This document shows positions 1-7,761 of a stretch of 10,496 nt of DNA, in pieces. Under the pieces are notes generated by a model. The model did not search any database and was not told the origin of the DNA. It saw nothing but the letters and a program-made list of their open reading frames with translations. The stretch is from contig JAPKEY010000038.1 of NCBI GenBank assembly GCA_028821815.1, positions 1-10,496 of the forward strand. The letters are read 5' to 3'. Within the stretch, counting starts at the first letter, position 1; every line of letters starts with the position of its first letter. This DNA comes from Candidatus Poseidoniales archaeon (GTDB taxonomy: Archaea; Thermoplasmatota; Poseidoniia; Poseidoniales; Thalassarchaeaceae). A program made the translations under genes and the position numbers.

Positions 1-51
1 CAAAGACTTGAGGTATGGTGGGATGATTACAAAATTGGTATTCCTGAATGA
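1..51 (+). CDS. possible C-terminal tail of a convergent gene (partial)
   Basis: Frame 1 is open from the window edge to TGA at 49-51 and reads QRLEVWWDDYKIGIPE, which has the look of an ordinary protein tail. It would converge on the pilin-like gene that ends at 82, leaving a gap of about 30 bp. The segment is far too short to assign a family. Two minus-strand frames are also open across 1-81, but neither has an ATG, so a further gene of the pilus operon starting here is not supported. The call depends on sequence left of the window. Confidence 0.25.
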   Translation, partial: QRLEVWWDDYKIGIPE

Positions 52-81
52 ATCGACTTTCAGTAGCCCTTCGAAACTCGT

Positions 82-516
82 TCACGAGAAGTCAATGATT
101 GCTTCTAGTGAAACCTGTAATCGAGCATGACTGTCGGCAATGCCGGCACTTGCTGTAATGACTCGAATTGATCCATTCTCTGTAACCGTAATGTTCGAGA
201 GAATAATTTCAACACCTCTTGCTTCACCATGTCGCATCAGGTCATCAGCAACCGATTGTGCAGCAGCTTCGGCTGAAGTTGTCTCGTTGGATCCGGCCGT
301 ATAGAGGGCTGCTGTTCGGTTCTCCAGCAATGGCTGCCACACTGACAGCGTTTCATCCCCTGCGTCCAATACTGCATCCTTCTGTGCATCGTAGGGTTCC
401 CCTAAACTTGCTGTTTTAACCGTGTTAAGGGACATGGTGAGGAGTGCGAACATGAGGATGAGGCCAGTCATCAAAAGCATCTGACCAGTTTCGTCTTTGA
501 CAAGAGTTCTACGCAT
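82..516 (-). CDS. small secreted pilin-like (TadE-like) protein
   Basis: This 144-residue protein probably sits in the membrane by an N-terminal helix with its body outside the cell, as a minor pilin or pseudopilin of the upstream ATPase/platform machine. Residues 1-12 are charged and end in a Gly-Gln pair (11-12), followed by one hydrophobic helix at about 13-30. That matches the layout of archaeal class III signal peptides cut before Gln, although the usual acidic residue at +5 is absent. The remaining roughly 110 residues contain four N-glycosylation sequons (N66, N77, N108, N114) and no cysteine. I chose the ATG at 516 over a TTG at 519 because its A is the last base of the preceding gene's TGA stop (TGATG), a classic translational coupling. 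It resembles, from memory, small haloarchaeal DUF728x pilin-like families; that family match is inference. Confidence 0.72.
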   Translation of the reverse strand: MRRTLVKDETGQMLLMTGLILMFALLTMSLNTVKTASLGEPYDAQKDAVLDAGDETLSVWQPLLENRTAALYTAGSNETTSAEAAAQSVADDLMRHGEARGVEIILSNITVTENGSIRVITASAGIADSHARLQVSLEAIIDFS

Positions 517-977
517 CAAGCACCACCCCCTGTATGCCAGACCTGAAGGCTAACCGTCCACACATGCCCACCTTCATCTGCCAAATGGTGGATGGTCAAT
601 GAACGGCCTTCGGGTTGAGATATTGCTCCATGTGGCTCCAATGGGCCTGCATCCACAGCCAACCAACAATTGCCACGAATCGAGGCTGATAAAGAGTCCA
701 ACATGGCCTGGCAGGTCGTATCCTCATCTGCTGAGGATAGCATTTCTGTCAGAAGTGACGAATGGTTTGAATCATCCAATGCTGAGGCTCCAGCAAGGCT
801 GTCGTAGGCATCTTCAGCAGCCAAATCCAGAATGCCATCACTGGCTGGAGAGGTTGGATCAGGAACCTTCAGTTGGAGAATGAAAGTTGCTGTCATGAAA
901 AATAACCAGAACAGCGTAATCATCTCAAGAATGTGAACTTGAGCTGATTCGTCAGAGCTTTCGCGTCGGGAAACCAT
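516..977 (-). CDS. small secreted pilin-like protein, resembling DUF7288
   Basis: This 153-residue protein has a charged N-terminus, then the segment SAQVHILE at 11-18 leading into a single hydrophobic helix at about 17-36 and a secreted domain. The QxHxLE core at the start of the helix recalls haloarchaeal DUF7288 proteins, which as I remember them begin RGQAHTLEA. A prepilin peptidase could cut before Gln13, leaving the Glu at +6. The exported part holds two cysteines (89 and 104) that could form a disulfide, plus one sequon at N71. The ATG at 977 follows the upstream platform gene's stop by 3 bp and the TGA overlaps the next start, so it is surely cotranscribed with both. Role: minor pilin or pseudopilin; a major fibre subunit is less likely given the low-abundance-style coupling. 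Confidence 0.75.
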   Translation of the reverse strand: MVSRRESSDESAQVHILEMITLFWLFFMTATFILQLKVPDPTSPASDGILDLAAEDAYDSLAGASALDDSNHSSLLTEMLSSADEDTTCQAMLDSLSASIRGNCWLAVDAGPLEPHGAISQPEGRSLTIHHLADEGGHVWTVSLQVWHTGGGA

Positions 978-980
978 TCG

Positions 981-2549
981 TCAACCACCTATGATTGGGA
1001 TAAAGCCGATGTCTGGACTCATGCCAACTCCTTGTGGCACTCCAATTAGGGTAGGATTGAATGCGGCCAAATTGAACAGAATCAAGCAAATAATCATCAT
1101 CATACCTGCATGCTTCATTCCGGTTGCAAGACGACCTGTGGCCATGATTCCGGCCATGGCACCGTTGCCCATGGCTTGCGCTGTAACGCCGTAAAAGAAC
1201 ACTACTAGGAAGAATAGAGGGTCGACTGCGTTAATTTGCATGTTTCCAATCGTTTCACTTTCGCCACCACTATTACTACTCGCAATCGCTGGAATAAATA
1301 CATTTGAAAGGACGATAATCACACCAATAAACACTACGAAAGATACCCAAATAACGGCGATGTAAGAACCGATGGCACGAGAACGTTCGCCCTTCAAGAA
1401 TTGAATTTCCCGACTGTCATTAGCTGCAGTCACAAGAATATCTGAAATTTTACCACCCGCTTTGTTGGCTTCGGTCACCAGACTCACAGCACGTTGTACT
1501 AACGGTGTACCTACACGGTCTGCAAACATCTTCAAAACGTCTCCAAAAGAGATACCCCACGATAATTGATCAGACATTTTCTTAATTTCGTCATTCAGCG
1601 CCCCATATTCAGAATTCGCCAATGTTCTCACTGCAAGGGTCATCGAAAGACCACCCTTCCAATACTCTGCCAAGTCGCGCAAGAAGTCTGGGAATTTATC
1701 CTCAACCGCATCAATCTTCCTCATTTGACGGTCGGAATAAATGGCTGCTGGGTAGACCATGACGAGGAATCCTAAGCCAAAGAAATTGACAAACATGGTT
1801 GGTCTGATACTCTTCGGACCAAGATTTACTTCAGGGCCCAACCAAAGCGACTTATTGTTCATATTTTCAGGGATACCATCAATTGCATCGACTGATACTG
1901 TGAAATCGAACGAATTTAGCATTGTTGAACCATCCCCAAACTCAGGCATGTCGAAGGAAAGCCACAATTGATATTCGCCATTCGGTTCAACATGCGGAAC
2001 AGTTTCCGAGCAGGTCCCATCATTCGCAATACAAGCAACAGGTCCCAAAATAGTGGTTTTAGTGTTTGAACCCGGAGCGTAGTGGTAAACAGCAAATGAA
2101 AACTGATAGTTTTCGTAAGCAGATGCTTTCGCAGTCACGGTCATCGGTTGCTTTGGATGAGGCATAGCCTGACCGTTATCGATGAGTTGATTGGGACTCA
2201 TACCAGGCACATGGAATATTTTGGCCAATCCCGGGGGCTTTACACGGGGCCAAGAATCTGACCAAACTTCTTCACTTGGACTTTCTTCAGTCAACCAGCA
2301 AGTCTGATTGTCAAAGTAACTCGGACCTGCTGGATCCATGGCATCAAATGAATCAGGGCAGGCCATGTTGAGGAATGCAGGGTTGCCATTAGCTTGCGGT
2401 AAAACTAGGCCTGAATTTGTAATCCAGAAACCTAAACAACAAATCCCAAGGAGCATTCCAACCAATAAGATTGCAATAAAAGTGGTTTGTGTATTATCAT
2501 CTTTTGGAAGGTCAAGGTCCACGCGAATTTTGTCTTTCTTTCGTGCCAT
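981..2549 (-). CDS. T2SSF/TadC-like platform protein with a large extracytoplasmic domain
   Basis: This 522-residue inner platform protein would anchor filament assembly and be driven by the ATPase encoded two genes upstream. Predicted layout: TM1 at about 23-45, an extracytoplasmic domain at about 46-250, TM2 at about 251-271, the cytoplasmic T2SSF helical domain at about 283-390, TM3 at about 395-420, TM4 at about 443-462 and TM5 at about 480-498. The T2SSF region shows the expected pattern (FPDFLRDLAEYWKGG, then VSLVTEANKAGGKISDIL). The roughly 205-residue insert is unusual for TadC or FlaJ. It holds four cysteines (64, 84, 173, 180), sequons at N81 and N232, and alternating hydrophobic stretches that suggest a beta fold. 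The start is well supported: a GGAGGTGA ribosome site lies 5 bases upstream and overlaps the previous gene's stop. Confidence 0.85.
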   Translation of the reverse strand: MARKKDKIRVDLDLPKDDNTQTTFIAILLVGMLLGICCLGFWITNSGLVLPQANGNPAFLNMACPDSFDAMDPAGPSYFDNQTCWLTEESPSEEVWSDSWPRVKPPGLAKIFHVPGMSPNQLIDNGQAMPHPKQPMTVTAKASAYENYQFSFAVYHYAPGSNTKTTILGPVACIANDGTCSETVPHVEPNGEYQLWLSFDMPEFGDGSTMLNSFDFTVSVDAIDGIPENMNNKSLWLGPEVNLGPKSIRPTMFVNFFGLGFLVMVYPAAIYSDRQMRKIDAVEDKFPDFLRDLAEYWKGGLSMTLAVRTLANSEYGALNDEIKKMSDQLSWGISFGDVLKMFADRVGTPLVQRAVSLVTEANKAGGKISDILVTAANDSREIQFLKGERSRAIGSYIAVIWVSFVVFIGVIIVLSNVFIPAIASSNSGGESETIGNMQINAVDPLFFLVVFFYGVTAQAMGNGAMAGIMATGRLATGMKHAGMMMIICLILFNLAAFNPTLIGVPQGVGMSPDIGFIPIIGG

Positions 2550-2561
2550 CTTTTCACCTCC

Positions 2562-3647
2562 TCACATTTTCTGTTCTTCGCTCATCATCCAAACCAGTAT
2601 GCAATAGGCGATGTGAATCATTGGCAAAACACCCATCACAATTCCATAAACCTGACCTTCAGTGATTTGGCTACCCGCACCAGATACCCAGAACATAATG
2701 ACGAGCATAACAATCAGGAACAAAGGCATTGCAACGGCCACAACAACATAAGATTCAGCCATCAATCCAAGAGATTCAAGGAACATTGTCAAGCGAATTC
2801 GGTTCTCTCTCATGTAATGTTCCGCACGATTGAGGAAGTACAATTTGAGGTTTCCACCACTGGATAGGGTGCCGACCATTCCTTGGAAAAATTCTGTGGC
2901 CCAAGGTGATGCAGCACGATCAACGGCGTGTTTAATCGCTGTAATCAAATCCATTCCCAGCACCGAAATATCTCGATAAATCATTGCCGAATCATAAGCG
3001 ATTTCACCATAAATATCCTCATTTGCGGCAAGTGATTTGAAAATTCTACTTGGAGTCGCGTTGGCCGCAGCCATGGCTGCGGTGTATGATGCAGCATAAG
3101 GTAGGAATTTCTCAAGACGGTCTCCGCGAGCTGTTTTCTCACGCTGAGCAGTATTTCTAAAATATTTGAACGCACCAAATGGCATCAATATACCCATGAA
3201 GACTACAATCATCGTTTTAGTGCCAATACTCACTGCTTTAGTTTCGTAAAACGGACAGCCGCCATAATTGACACCTGAAACTGAATCCTTCCAATCGATA
3301 TCCCAATCAACTGCATCTTTGTTTTCGAATGCCCAAATGATACAAGGGTCGACACTTTCAGCAGTTTGTTGATTTTCATAAATTGCGATGCCACCAGCCC
3401 CTGGCAAGAAAAGGAGGCCCAAGACTCCAAAACAACCCAATGCTGTGACAATTGTCGTCATCAGTGTCGTTGCCTTGTAGACTTCAGGCATGACGCGAAT
3501 GTCAGCCTGTGAAAGAGTCTTCATCAAATCCTTGTCTGCACGTGCACTCTTACGAAACATGCCGCCAAAAATTGAATTGGAGAGTTTTTGCCACTCCGTC
3601 AGGACCATTCCCTCAAACAGAGGTCCCGTATCCTTCTTCTTCGCCAT
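2562..3647 (-). CDS. T2SSF/TadB-like platform protein
   Basis: This is a 361-residue polytopic membrane protein and the first of the two platform subunits; in this class they replace the single FlaJ of archaella. Predicted layout: cytoplasmic N-terminus, TM1 at about 58-82, an outside loop at about 85-140, TM2 at about 143-162, the cytoplasmic T2SSF domain at about 175-295, TM3 at about 297-322 and TM4 at about 333-355. T2SSF hallmarks are the segments DRLEKFLPYAASYTAAM and FFQGMVGTLSSGGNLKLYF. The outside loop is acidic and Trp-rich with two cysteines (102 and 131), placed exactly where the next protein has its much larger insert. It starts 39 bp after the ATPase stop and ends 12 bp before the next start. 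In Epd or Tad nomenclature it corresponds to a TadB/EpdJ- or EpdK-type subunit; which one is not decidable by eye. Confidence 0.85.
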   Translation of the reverse strand: MAKKKDTGPLFEGMVLTEWQKLSNSIFGGMFRKSARADKDLMKTLSQADIRVMPEVYKATTLMTTIVTALGCFGVLGLLFLPGAGGIAIYENQQTAESVDPCIIWAFENKDAVDWDIDWKDSVSGVNYGGCPFYETKAVSIGTKTMIVVFMGILMPFGAFKYFRNTAQREKTARGDRLEKFLPYAASYTAAMAAANATPSRIFKSLAANEDIYGEIAYDSAMIYRDISVLGMDLITAIKHAVDRAASPWATEFFQGMVGTLSSGGNLKLYFLNRAEHYMRENRIRLTMFLESLGLMAESYVVVAVAMPLFLIVMLVIMFWVSGAGSQITEGQVYGIVMGVLPMIHIAYCILVWMMSEEQKM

Positions 3648-3686
3648 GTTATGCGCCTCTCAACTACCATCCATTACCGTGCAAGT

Positions 3687-5210
3687 TCAGCGCAGTCCAT
3701 CCACCCGCGCAAGCACATCGTTAGGACGAACATAGTATTCAGTAATGATTTGAGCGACTTGATCAGACTTACGAATATCGTTGAGTACCATCCAATCAAG
3801 GATACGCTTTCGAGTCCGCAATTCTTGCCGCATCTTTTCTTGTGAATAGTTAATCTTCACCATGATTTTTTCAAGAACGTAGGACTTTCCAGAGAAGTCG
3901 AAATCGTCACGGGCTGGATCCCACTTGAATACCTCATTCGTAATCACTTCTTGACTGTGTGGATCGACACCAACAATCTCGACGATTTGCTTTGTGCGAC
4001 GCACACGTCGGCCATTGATACGAGTCTGGATCTGAATCGTAACAGCTTCGAGTGCAGGAAGCAAAACACGTGGAATGTCAATCGGTTTGTTTTCAAGACG
4101 GTGGACAAGGCTGGGCACAGAATCGGCGTGGACCGTTGAGTACGAACAGTGACCTGTAGCCATCGCTTGGAACAGAACATAGGCTTCAGCACCACGAATC
4201 TCACCGACTATAATGTACTCAGGTCGTTCACGAAGTGCTGCCTTCAGCAACTCGAACTCACCAATTTCACCTTCACTGGATTCACCACCGAATCCCTGAC
4301 GGGTTAAGCCCGGAATCCAATTGGGTTGAGGAATGTTTACCTCACGTGTAGATTCAATACTGACAATCTTCATCTGCCAAGGAATAAACAGACACATCGC
4401 GTTGAGTGTTGTTGTTTTTCCAGATGCTGTACCACCCACGAAAAGCATCGAAATTTCATTCTGGAATGAAATCCAAAGATAGGCGACCATCAGACTGGTC
4501 ATCGTGCGGAAGGCCACAATATCACAAGGACTGAAAGGATCTTCGCGGAAGCGCCGGATACAGAATGTCGAACCACGGGTTGAGACTTCACGTCCCAATT
4601 TCATGACGATTCTGGACCCATCCATCAGTGTAGCATCCAGTAGCGGCTCTGCAACAGAAATATGCTTGCCACATCGCTGTGCGAGTTTAATCACATAAGA
4701 TTCCAATTCCTGATCATTGGGCCAGGAAATTGTGGTCTCGGTCGATTCGAACTTCCGATGATATGCGAAAATGGGGATGTTGGTCCCGTCTAGACTGACG
4801 TCCTCTACGTTGGCATCATTCATCAAAACGTCCATACGCCCATAACCGATGAGATCACGCTTGAGATAGTAGAAAATTTTTGAACGGGATTTCTTGTTGA
4901 CCTTCAATCGATAAGATTTGATAATTTGGTCCATCGCAGCACGAAGATATAGTTCTGGATTGGCATCAATTTCTTCGATGTCAGCCGTCAATGACTGGAT
5001 GAAAATAGCCTCAATCTCAGCACGAACTTCTTCTTCTTTCTTGGTCAAAGGGGGCTCAATGACTTGGTAAACGATGTTTAGCGTGCGCAAATCACGCACG
5101 ATTCGAGCAAACGCATGCGGTGGCAAAACGGGGTATTTGTCAAGCTCTTCATACTGCTGTTGCTGGCGACGTTGGCGTTGCCGCCGACCGCCTCCATCTC
5201 TCTGCGCCAT
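3687..5210 (-). CDS. type IV pilus/secretion ATPase, FlaI/TadA/GspE2 family
   Basis: This 507-residue cytoplasmic ATPase would power filament assembly or secretion through the two platform proteins downstream. It has an Arg/Gln-rich start (1-20), an N-terminal domain to about 240, and a RecA-like core. The core has Walker A GGTASGKT at 259-266, an Asp-box-like segment SIESTRE at 284-290, Walker B YIIVGE at 332-337 with catalytic Glu337, and a His box GHCSYSTVH at 353-361. The stretch between the Asp box and Walker B (NWIPGLTRQGFG, then FELLKAALRERPEY) is very close to archaeal FlaI/GspE2 style. One oddity is Ser287 where the family normally has Asp in the Asp box (IEDTRE). GGAGG at 5219-5223 lies 8 bases before the ATG. 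No flaH, which normally accompanies flaI, is present, so an archaellum role is unlikely. Confidence 0.92.
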   Translation of the reverse strand: MAQRDGGGRRQRQRRQQQQYEELDKYPVLPPHAFARIVRDLRTLNIVYQVIEPPLTKKEEEVRAEIEAIFIQSLTADIEEIDANPELYLRAAMDQIIKSYRLKVNKKSRSKIFYYLKRDLIGYGRMDVLMNDANVEDVSLDGTNIPIFAYHRKFESTETTISWPNDQELESYVIKLAQRCGKHISVAEPLLDATLMDGSRIVMKLGREVSTRGSTFCIRRFREDPFSPCDIVAFRTMTSLMVAYLWISFQNEISMLFVGGTASGKTTTLNAMCLFIPWQMKIVSIESTREVNIPQPNWIPGLTRQGFGGESSEGEIGEFELLKAALRERPEYIIVGEIRGAEAYVLFQAMATGHCSYSTVHADSVPSLVHRLENKPIDIPRVLLPALEAVTIQIQTRINGRRVRRTKQIVEIVGVDPHSQEVITNEVFKWDPARDDFDFSGKSYVLEKIMVKINYSQEKMRQELRTRKRILDWMVLNDIRKSDQVAQIITEYYVRPNDVLARVDGLR

Positions 5211-5218
5211 TCTAGATA

Positions 5219-5223
5219 CCTCC
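5219..5223 (-). promoter_or_regulatory. ribosome binding site of the pilus ATPase gene
   Basis: On the minus strand GGAGG ends 8 bases before the ATG at 5210. It fixes the start of the ATPase and implies a leadered transcript for the pilus operon. Confidence 0.6.
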
Positions 5224-5253
5224 GGCTCTTGTTACGGGGATGTGCCTCCGCAC

Positions 5254-5262
5254 ACTATAAGA
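5254..5262 (-). promoter_or_regulatory. candidate TATA box of the pilus operon
   Basis: The minus strand reads CTTATAGTG here. A start of transcription about 25 bases downstream (near 5232) would give a leader of about 20 bases that just includes the GGAGG site at 5223-5219. A second AT-rich candidate, TAAATAATTC, lies at about 5322-5331 and would give a leader of roughly 90 bases. Neither is a perfect archaeal TATA element. Confidence 0.35.
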
Positions 5263-5268
5263 TTCCGC

Positions 5269-5287
5269 AGGGAACCATAGGTTCCCT
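5269..5287. repeat. inverted repeat upstream of the pilus operon promoter
   Basis: AGGGAACC (5269-5276) and GGTTCCCT (5280-5287) are perfect 8-bp arms around ATA. The repeat lies just upstream of the candidate TATA box at 5254-5262, where an archaeal activator or repressor would contact DNA near the BRE. It could be an operator for a dimeric regulator, or a hairpin if transcription starts further upstream. Confidence 0.5.
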
Positions 5288-5336
5288 CCATTGTATACGA
5301 TAAATCGACTTCGCCGAGATGAATTATTTATGGGCG

Positions 5337-5341
5337 AAAAA
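5337..5341 (-). terminator. candidate poly-T terminator of the ABC transporter operon
   Basis: TTTTT on the minus strand lies about 10 bases after the permease stop at 5351-5353. Archaeal termination commonly relies on T-rich tracts without a hairpin. The tract is short, so read-through into the pilus operon is possible. Confidence 0.3.
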
Positions 5342-5350
5342 CAGAGATTT

Positions 5351-6988
5351 TCAGTTCTCAAAGGCGGCTCGACCCCAACGACGTTCCAGCATCAAGAGGA
5401 AAGTTCCACCCAAGGCCAACAATCCCAACGATATAGCGACAATGCCACCAAAGGAGGATTGGGCCTGGGATGAGTAGTATTCTGCAGATTCGGCATCGAT
5501 TCCCCCCGCTTGAATCTGCTCAAATTGATTGGCGTACAGAGACATATCCCCTTGGGTAAAAGATAGGAGGAATAGGGACACCAGCGGGAGTACGGTTGCA
5601 ACCCAGAATATGGCCATAATCTGAGTATCAAAAATTGCCTTGTTTGGGCGCAAACCCATCAGTAAGCCACTGAGGGCAACGATGTACACTGAATTTGCAA
5701 TCATCACCAACAATGCAGGTAGCAATCCTGCCCACTGGTTCAACAAATATGCCATTAAAATGAGGAAGAGGATTGATATCCAAGTTGTCATGATGAAATA
5801 AACAATAATTTTTGCCCGCAATAATTGGGGAACTCTGACGGGCAATCCATTGAGAAAATCAGGGCTATCAACCGCATTAAGCCATGAATAGAAATTGAAT
5901 CCAAAGAAACCCAAAAAGGGAGCGTATGACAGGAGATTGAATGGGATTGGGAATCTCGCGAAATCAGCCATCCAAGCCAGCGCCAAAAGAAACAGTAGAG
6001 GGACACAATAGGAGCCTAGCATTTTGAACAATGTACCCGAACGCCATACATCGACCATCTCTTTAGCAACCAATGAACGCATCTGTCCATTACCAAGGAA
6101 AAACAGTTGGTTGTGAACGGGAACGAAAAGTTCAGCCCGTGTCGTCACCCTCACCTCAAAATCATCTGGAACAAGGTAAGCACCAACTGTTGCGATGATC
6201 AACCAAGAAATTGCTGCGATTGGGAGCAATAGCAAATCGTGTGTTAGTTGGACATGTAGTCCAGCGATGGCAGCCTCGAGAGGGACGATGTCAATTGCGA
6301 CAATGATGCCAGCACCAACTGCAACAAGGGGAACTAAGAAAGCGCCGAGGCGGGACCTTGACCAAATTGCGCTAGCAAAAAAAGACAAGGCTAAACCTTG
6401 CATCATCGTCACTAACATGCATGCAAGTACAATGGGAAGTGATGCCCATAAAAGTGGAATGGACAAACCTGTGAACATACCGAAAAAGATTCCAAGTGCC
6501 ATTCCACCAACCACTGGAGTCAAAATAAGACAAAGATAGAATGTCACTTCTTTACAATAATATGCCAGATAAACAGGTGGTAATTCCAAAGGCAATAGAG
6601 CAGGGCTGGCAAGCAGATACGATTTCCCACTGGCACGTTGACTCACCATATTTCGTCCAATGAATGCAAACGAACCCATGCCGAGACTAAACATGAATAA
6701 AGAAAGATGTAAGCCAATTTTGAGTTCATCCCAAGTGAATGCTTTCTCTGCTTGAGCCTCTGCGGCCTTTACTGTATCAAACGCTGAATCAATGCCCGCA
6801 TCACCTGTTAAAAAACGTAGCCCAACCGTGATGATCATCGCCACAAGAGCGAGCATGACTGGGAACATCATGATGTGACGCTTACGAGCGAAATCGATAT
6901 TTTGTCGCCATTCTTCATGAAACATCATCACAAAGTTTGATCGAAACGAGGTGGCAAAGGTCGGTGGCTCTCGCAAGCCACTATGCAT
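5351..6988 (-). CDS. ABC-2 type exporter permease, two six-helix modules in one chain
   Basis: This 545-residue integral membrane protein is the transport channel for the ATPase encoded just upstream (3 bp gap). About twelve hydrophobic helices can be counted: around 40-60, 92-110, 149-172, 177-200, 213-234, 252-271, 323-340, 352-370, 394-416, 420-445, 455-477 and 514-533. They split into two similar halves of six, each with a cytoplasmic segment typical of ABC-2 permeases (GKSYLLASPALLPLELPP at about 121-138; DFLNGLPVRVPQLLRAK at about 377-393). This is the length of a fused dimer rather than the usual 250-400 residues, so one copy may pair with two ATPase subunits. A GGAGG site ends about 8 bases upstream. 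The substrate cannot be told from sequence; lipid, polymer or drug export are all possible. Confidence 0.85.
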   Translation of the reverse strand: MHSGLREPPTFATSFRSNFVMMFHEEWRQNIDFARKRHIMMFPVMLALVAMIITVGLRFLTGDAGIDSAFDTVKAAEAQAEKAFTWDELKIGLHLSLFMFSLGMGSFAFIGRNMVSQRASGKSYLLASPALLPLELPPVYLAYYCKEVTFYLCLILTPVVGGMALGIFFGMFTGLSIPLLWASLPIVLACMLVTMMQGLALSFFASAIWSRSRLGAFLVPLVAVGAGIIVAIDIVPLEAAIAGLHVQLTHDLLLLPIAAISWLIIATVGAYLVPDDFEVRVTTRAELFVPVHNQLFFLGNGQMRSLVAKEMVDVWRSGTLFKMLGSYCVPLLFLLALAWMADFARFPIPFNLLSYAPFLGFFGFNFYSWLNAVDSPDFLNGLPVRVPQLLRAKIIVYFIMTTWISILFLILMAYLLNQWAGLLPALLVMIANSVYIVALSGLLMGLRPNKAIFDTQIMAIFWVATVLPLVSLFLLSFTQGDMSLYANQFEQIQAGGIDAESAEYYSSQAQSSFGGIVAISLGLLALGGTFLLMLERRWGRAAFEN

Positions 6989-6991
6989 GTT

Positions 6992-7759
6992 TCATTCCTC
7001 CTCATCAACATCTACTTTTGATTCAATTTTGTCAACAGATTCGCCGACAAGCCGGATGAAAATATCCTCCAAATCCTCACTTGGATTCTGGCGTAAATCG
7101 TCGAGTGTTCCGGCAGCCAAAACACGTCCTTGATCGATGACTGCGACCCGAGTACACATTCGTTCTGCGACTTCCAAAATGTGTGAGCATAGGAAAATGG
7201 TCCCACCATCAGCAATATGTTCCATCAACAATTCACGACATTTTCTCTGATAGATTGGATCAAGGTTGACAAATGGTTCATCAAGGAATAACAATCGAGG
7301 TTCGTGAATGAAAGCTCCAGCGAGCATGACTTTCTGGCGTTGTCCCTTCGAGAGGTCTTTGCAAAGTGTTTCGCGTTTGTCGACAATGCCAAACCAATCC
7401 AACCAGTAATCGACTTTGGAATCAATGTCTTCAATACCTCGAATTCGGCAAACAAAATCAAGATATTCGGGGGGAGTGAGGTATGAAGGAGGACTCTCAG
7501 ATTCAGGTACAATACCCACATTTGCCTTGACCTTTTGAGGATTTATTGCAACATTTGTACCCAAAACTTTGGCATAACCCAACGAAGGTGCTAGTTGGCC
7601 GGTTAGGAGTTTGATGAATGTGGATTTACCTGCACCATTTGGGCCGAATACACCAAAGAATTCACCGGCATGAACCACGACATCAAGTGGATGTAATGCG
7701 ACGAAATCCCCAAATCGTTTGCCGAGATCTTTGGTCTCGACTAGTGCATCTTCGGCCAT
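6992..7759 (-). CDS. ABC transporter ATP-binding protein
   Basis: This is a 255-residue nucleotide-binding subunit that hydrolyses ATP at the cytoplasmic face to drive the adjacent ABC-2 permease. All core motifs are present: Walker A GPNGAGKST at 39-47, signature LSKGQ at 136-140, Walker B LLFLDEP at 157-162, a D-loop with NLDP, and switch His193 in LCSHILEVAE. The Q-loop has VPESES, Glu in place of Gln, which is common in exporters of this group. I use the ATG at 7759 because GGGGAG lies 5 bases upstream and the ATG follows the enoyl-CoA hydratase stop by 2 bp. A GTG at 7777 would add six residues and overlap that gene. The C-terminus is a short acidic tail. Length is normal for single-domain exporter ATPases. 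Confidence 0.93.
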   Translation of the reverse strand: MAEDALVETKDLGKRFGDFVALHPLDVVVHAGEFFGVFGPNGAGKSTFIKLLTGQLAPSLGYAKVLGTNVAINPQKVKANVGIVPESESPPSYLTPPEYLDFVCRIRGIEDIDSKVDYWLDWFGIVDKRETLCKDLSKGQRQKVMLAGAFIHEPRLLFLDEPFVNLDPIYQRKCRELLMEHIADGGTIFLCSHILEVAERMCTRVAVIDQGRVLAAGTLDDLRQNPSEDLEDIFIRLVGESVDKIESKVDVDEEE

Positions 7760-7761
7760 TC

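Noticed and set aside
981..5210. Calling the cluster an archaellum operon because the ATPase resembles FlaI
   Set aside because: There are two platform proteins instead of one FlaJ, no flaH is adjacent and no archaellin is seen, so an Epd/Tad-like system fits better.
5269..5287. A shared regulator site with the crcB palindrome, since both contain GGTTCC and GGAACC
   Set aside because: The arms are in opposite order with different spacing, and a 6-base match between two palindromes is weak evidence.
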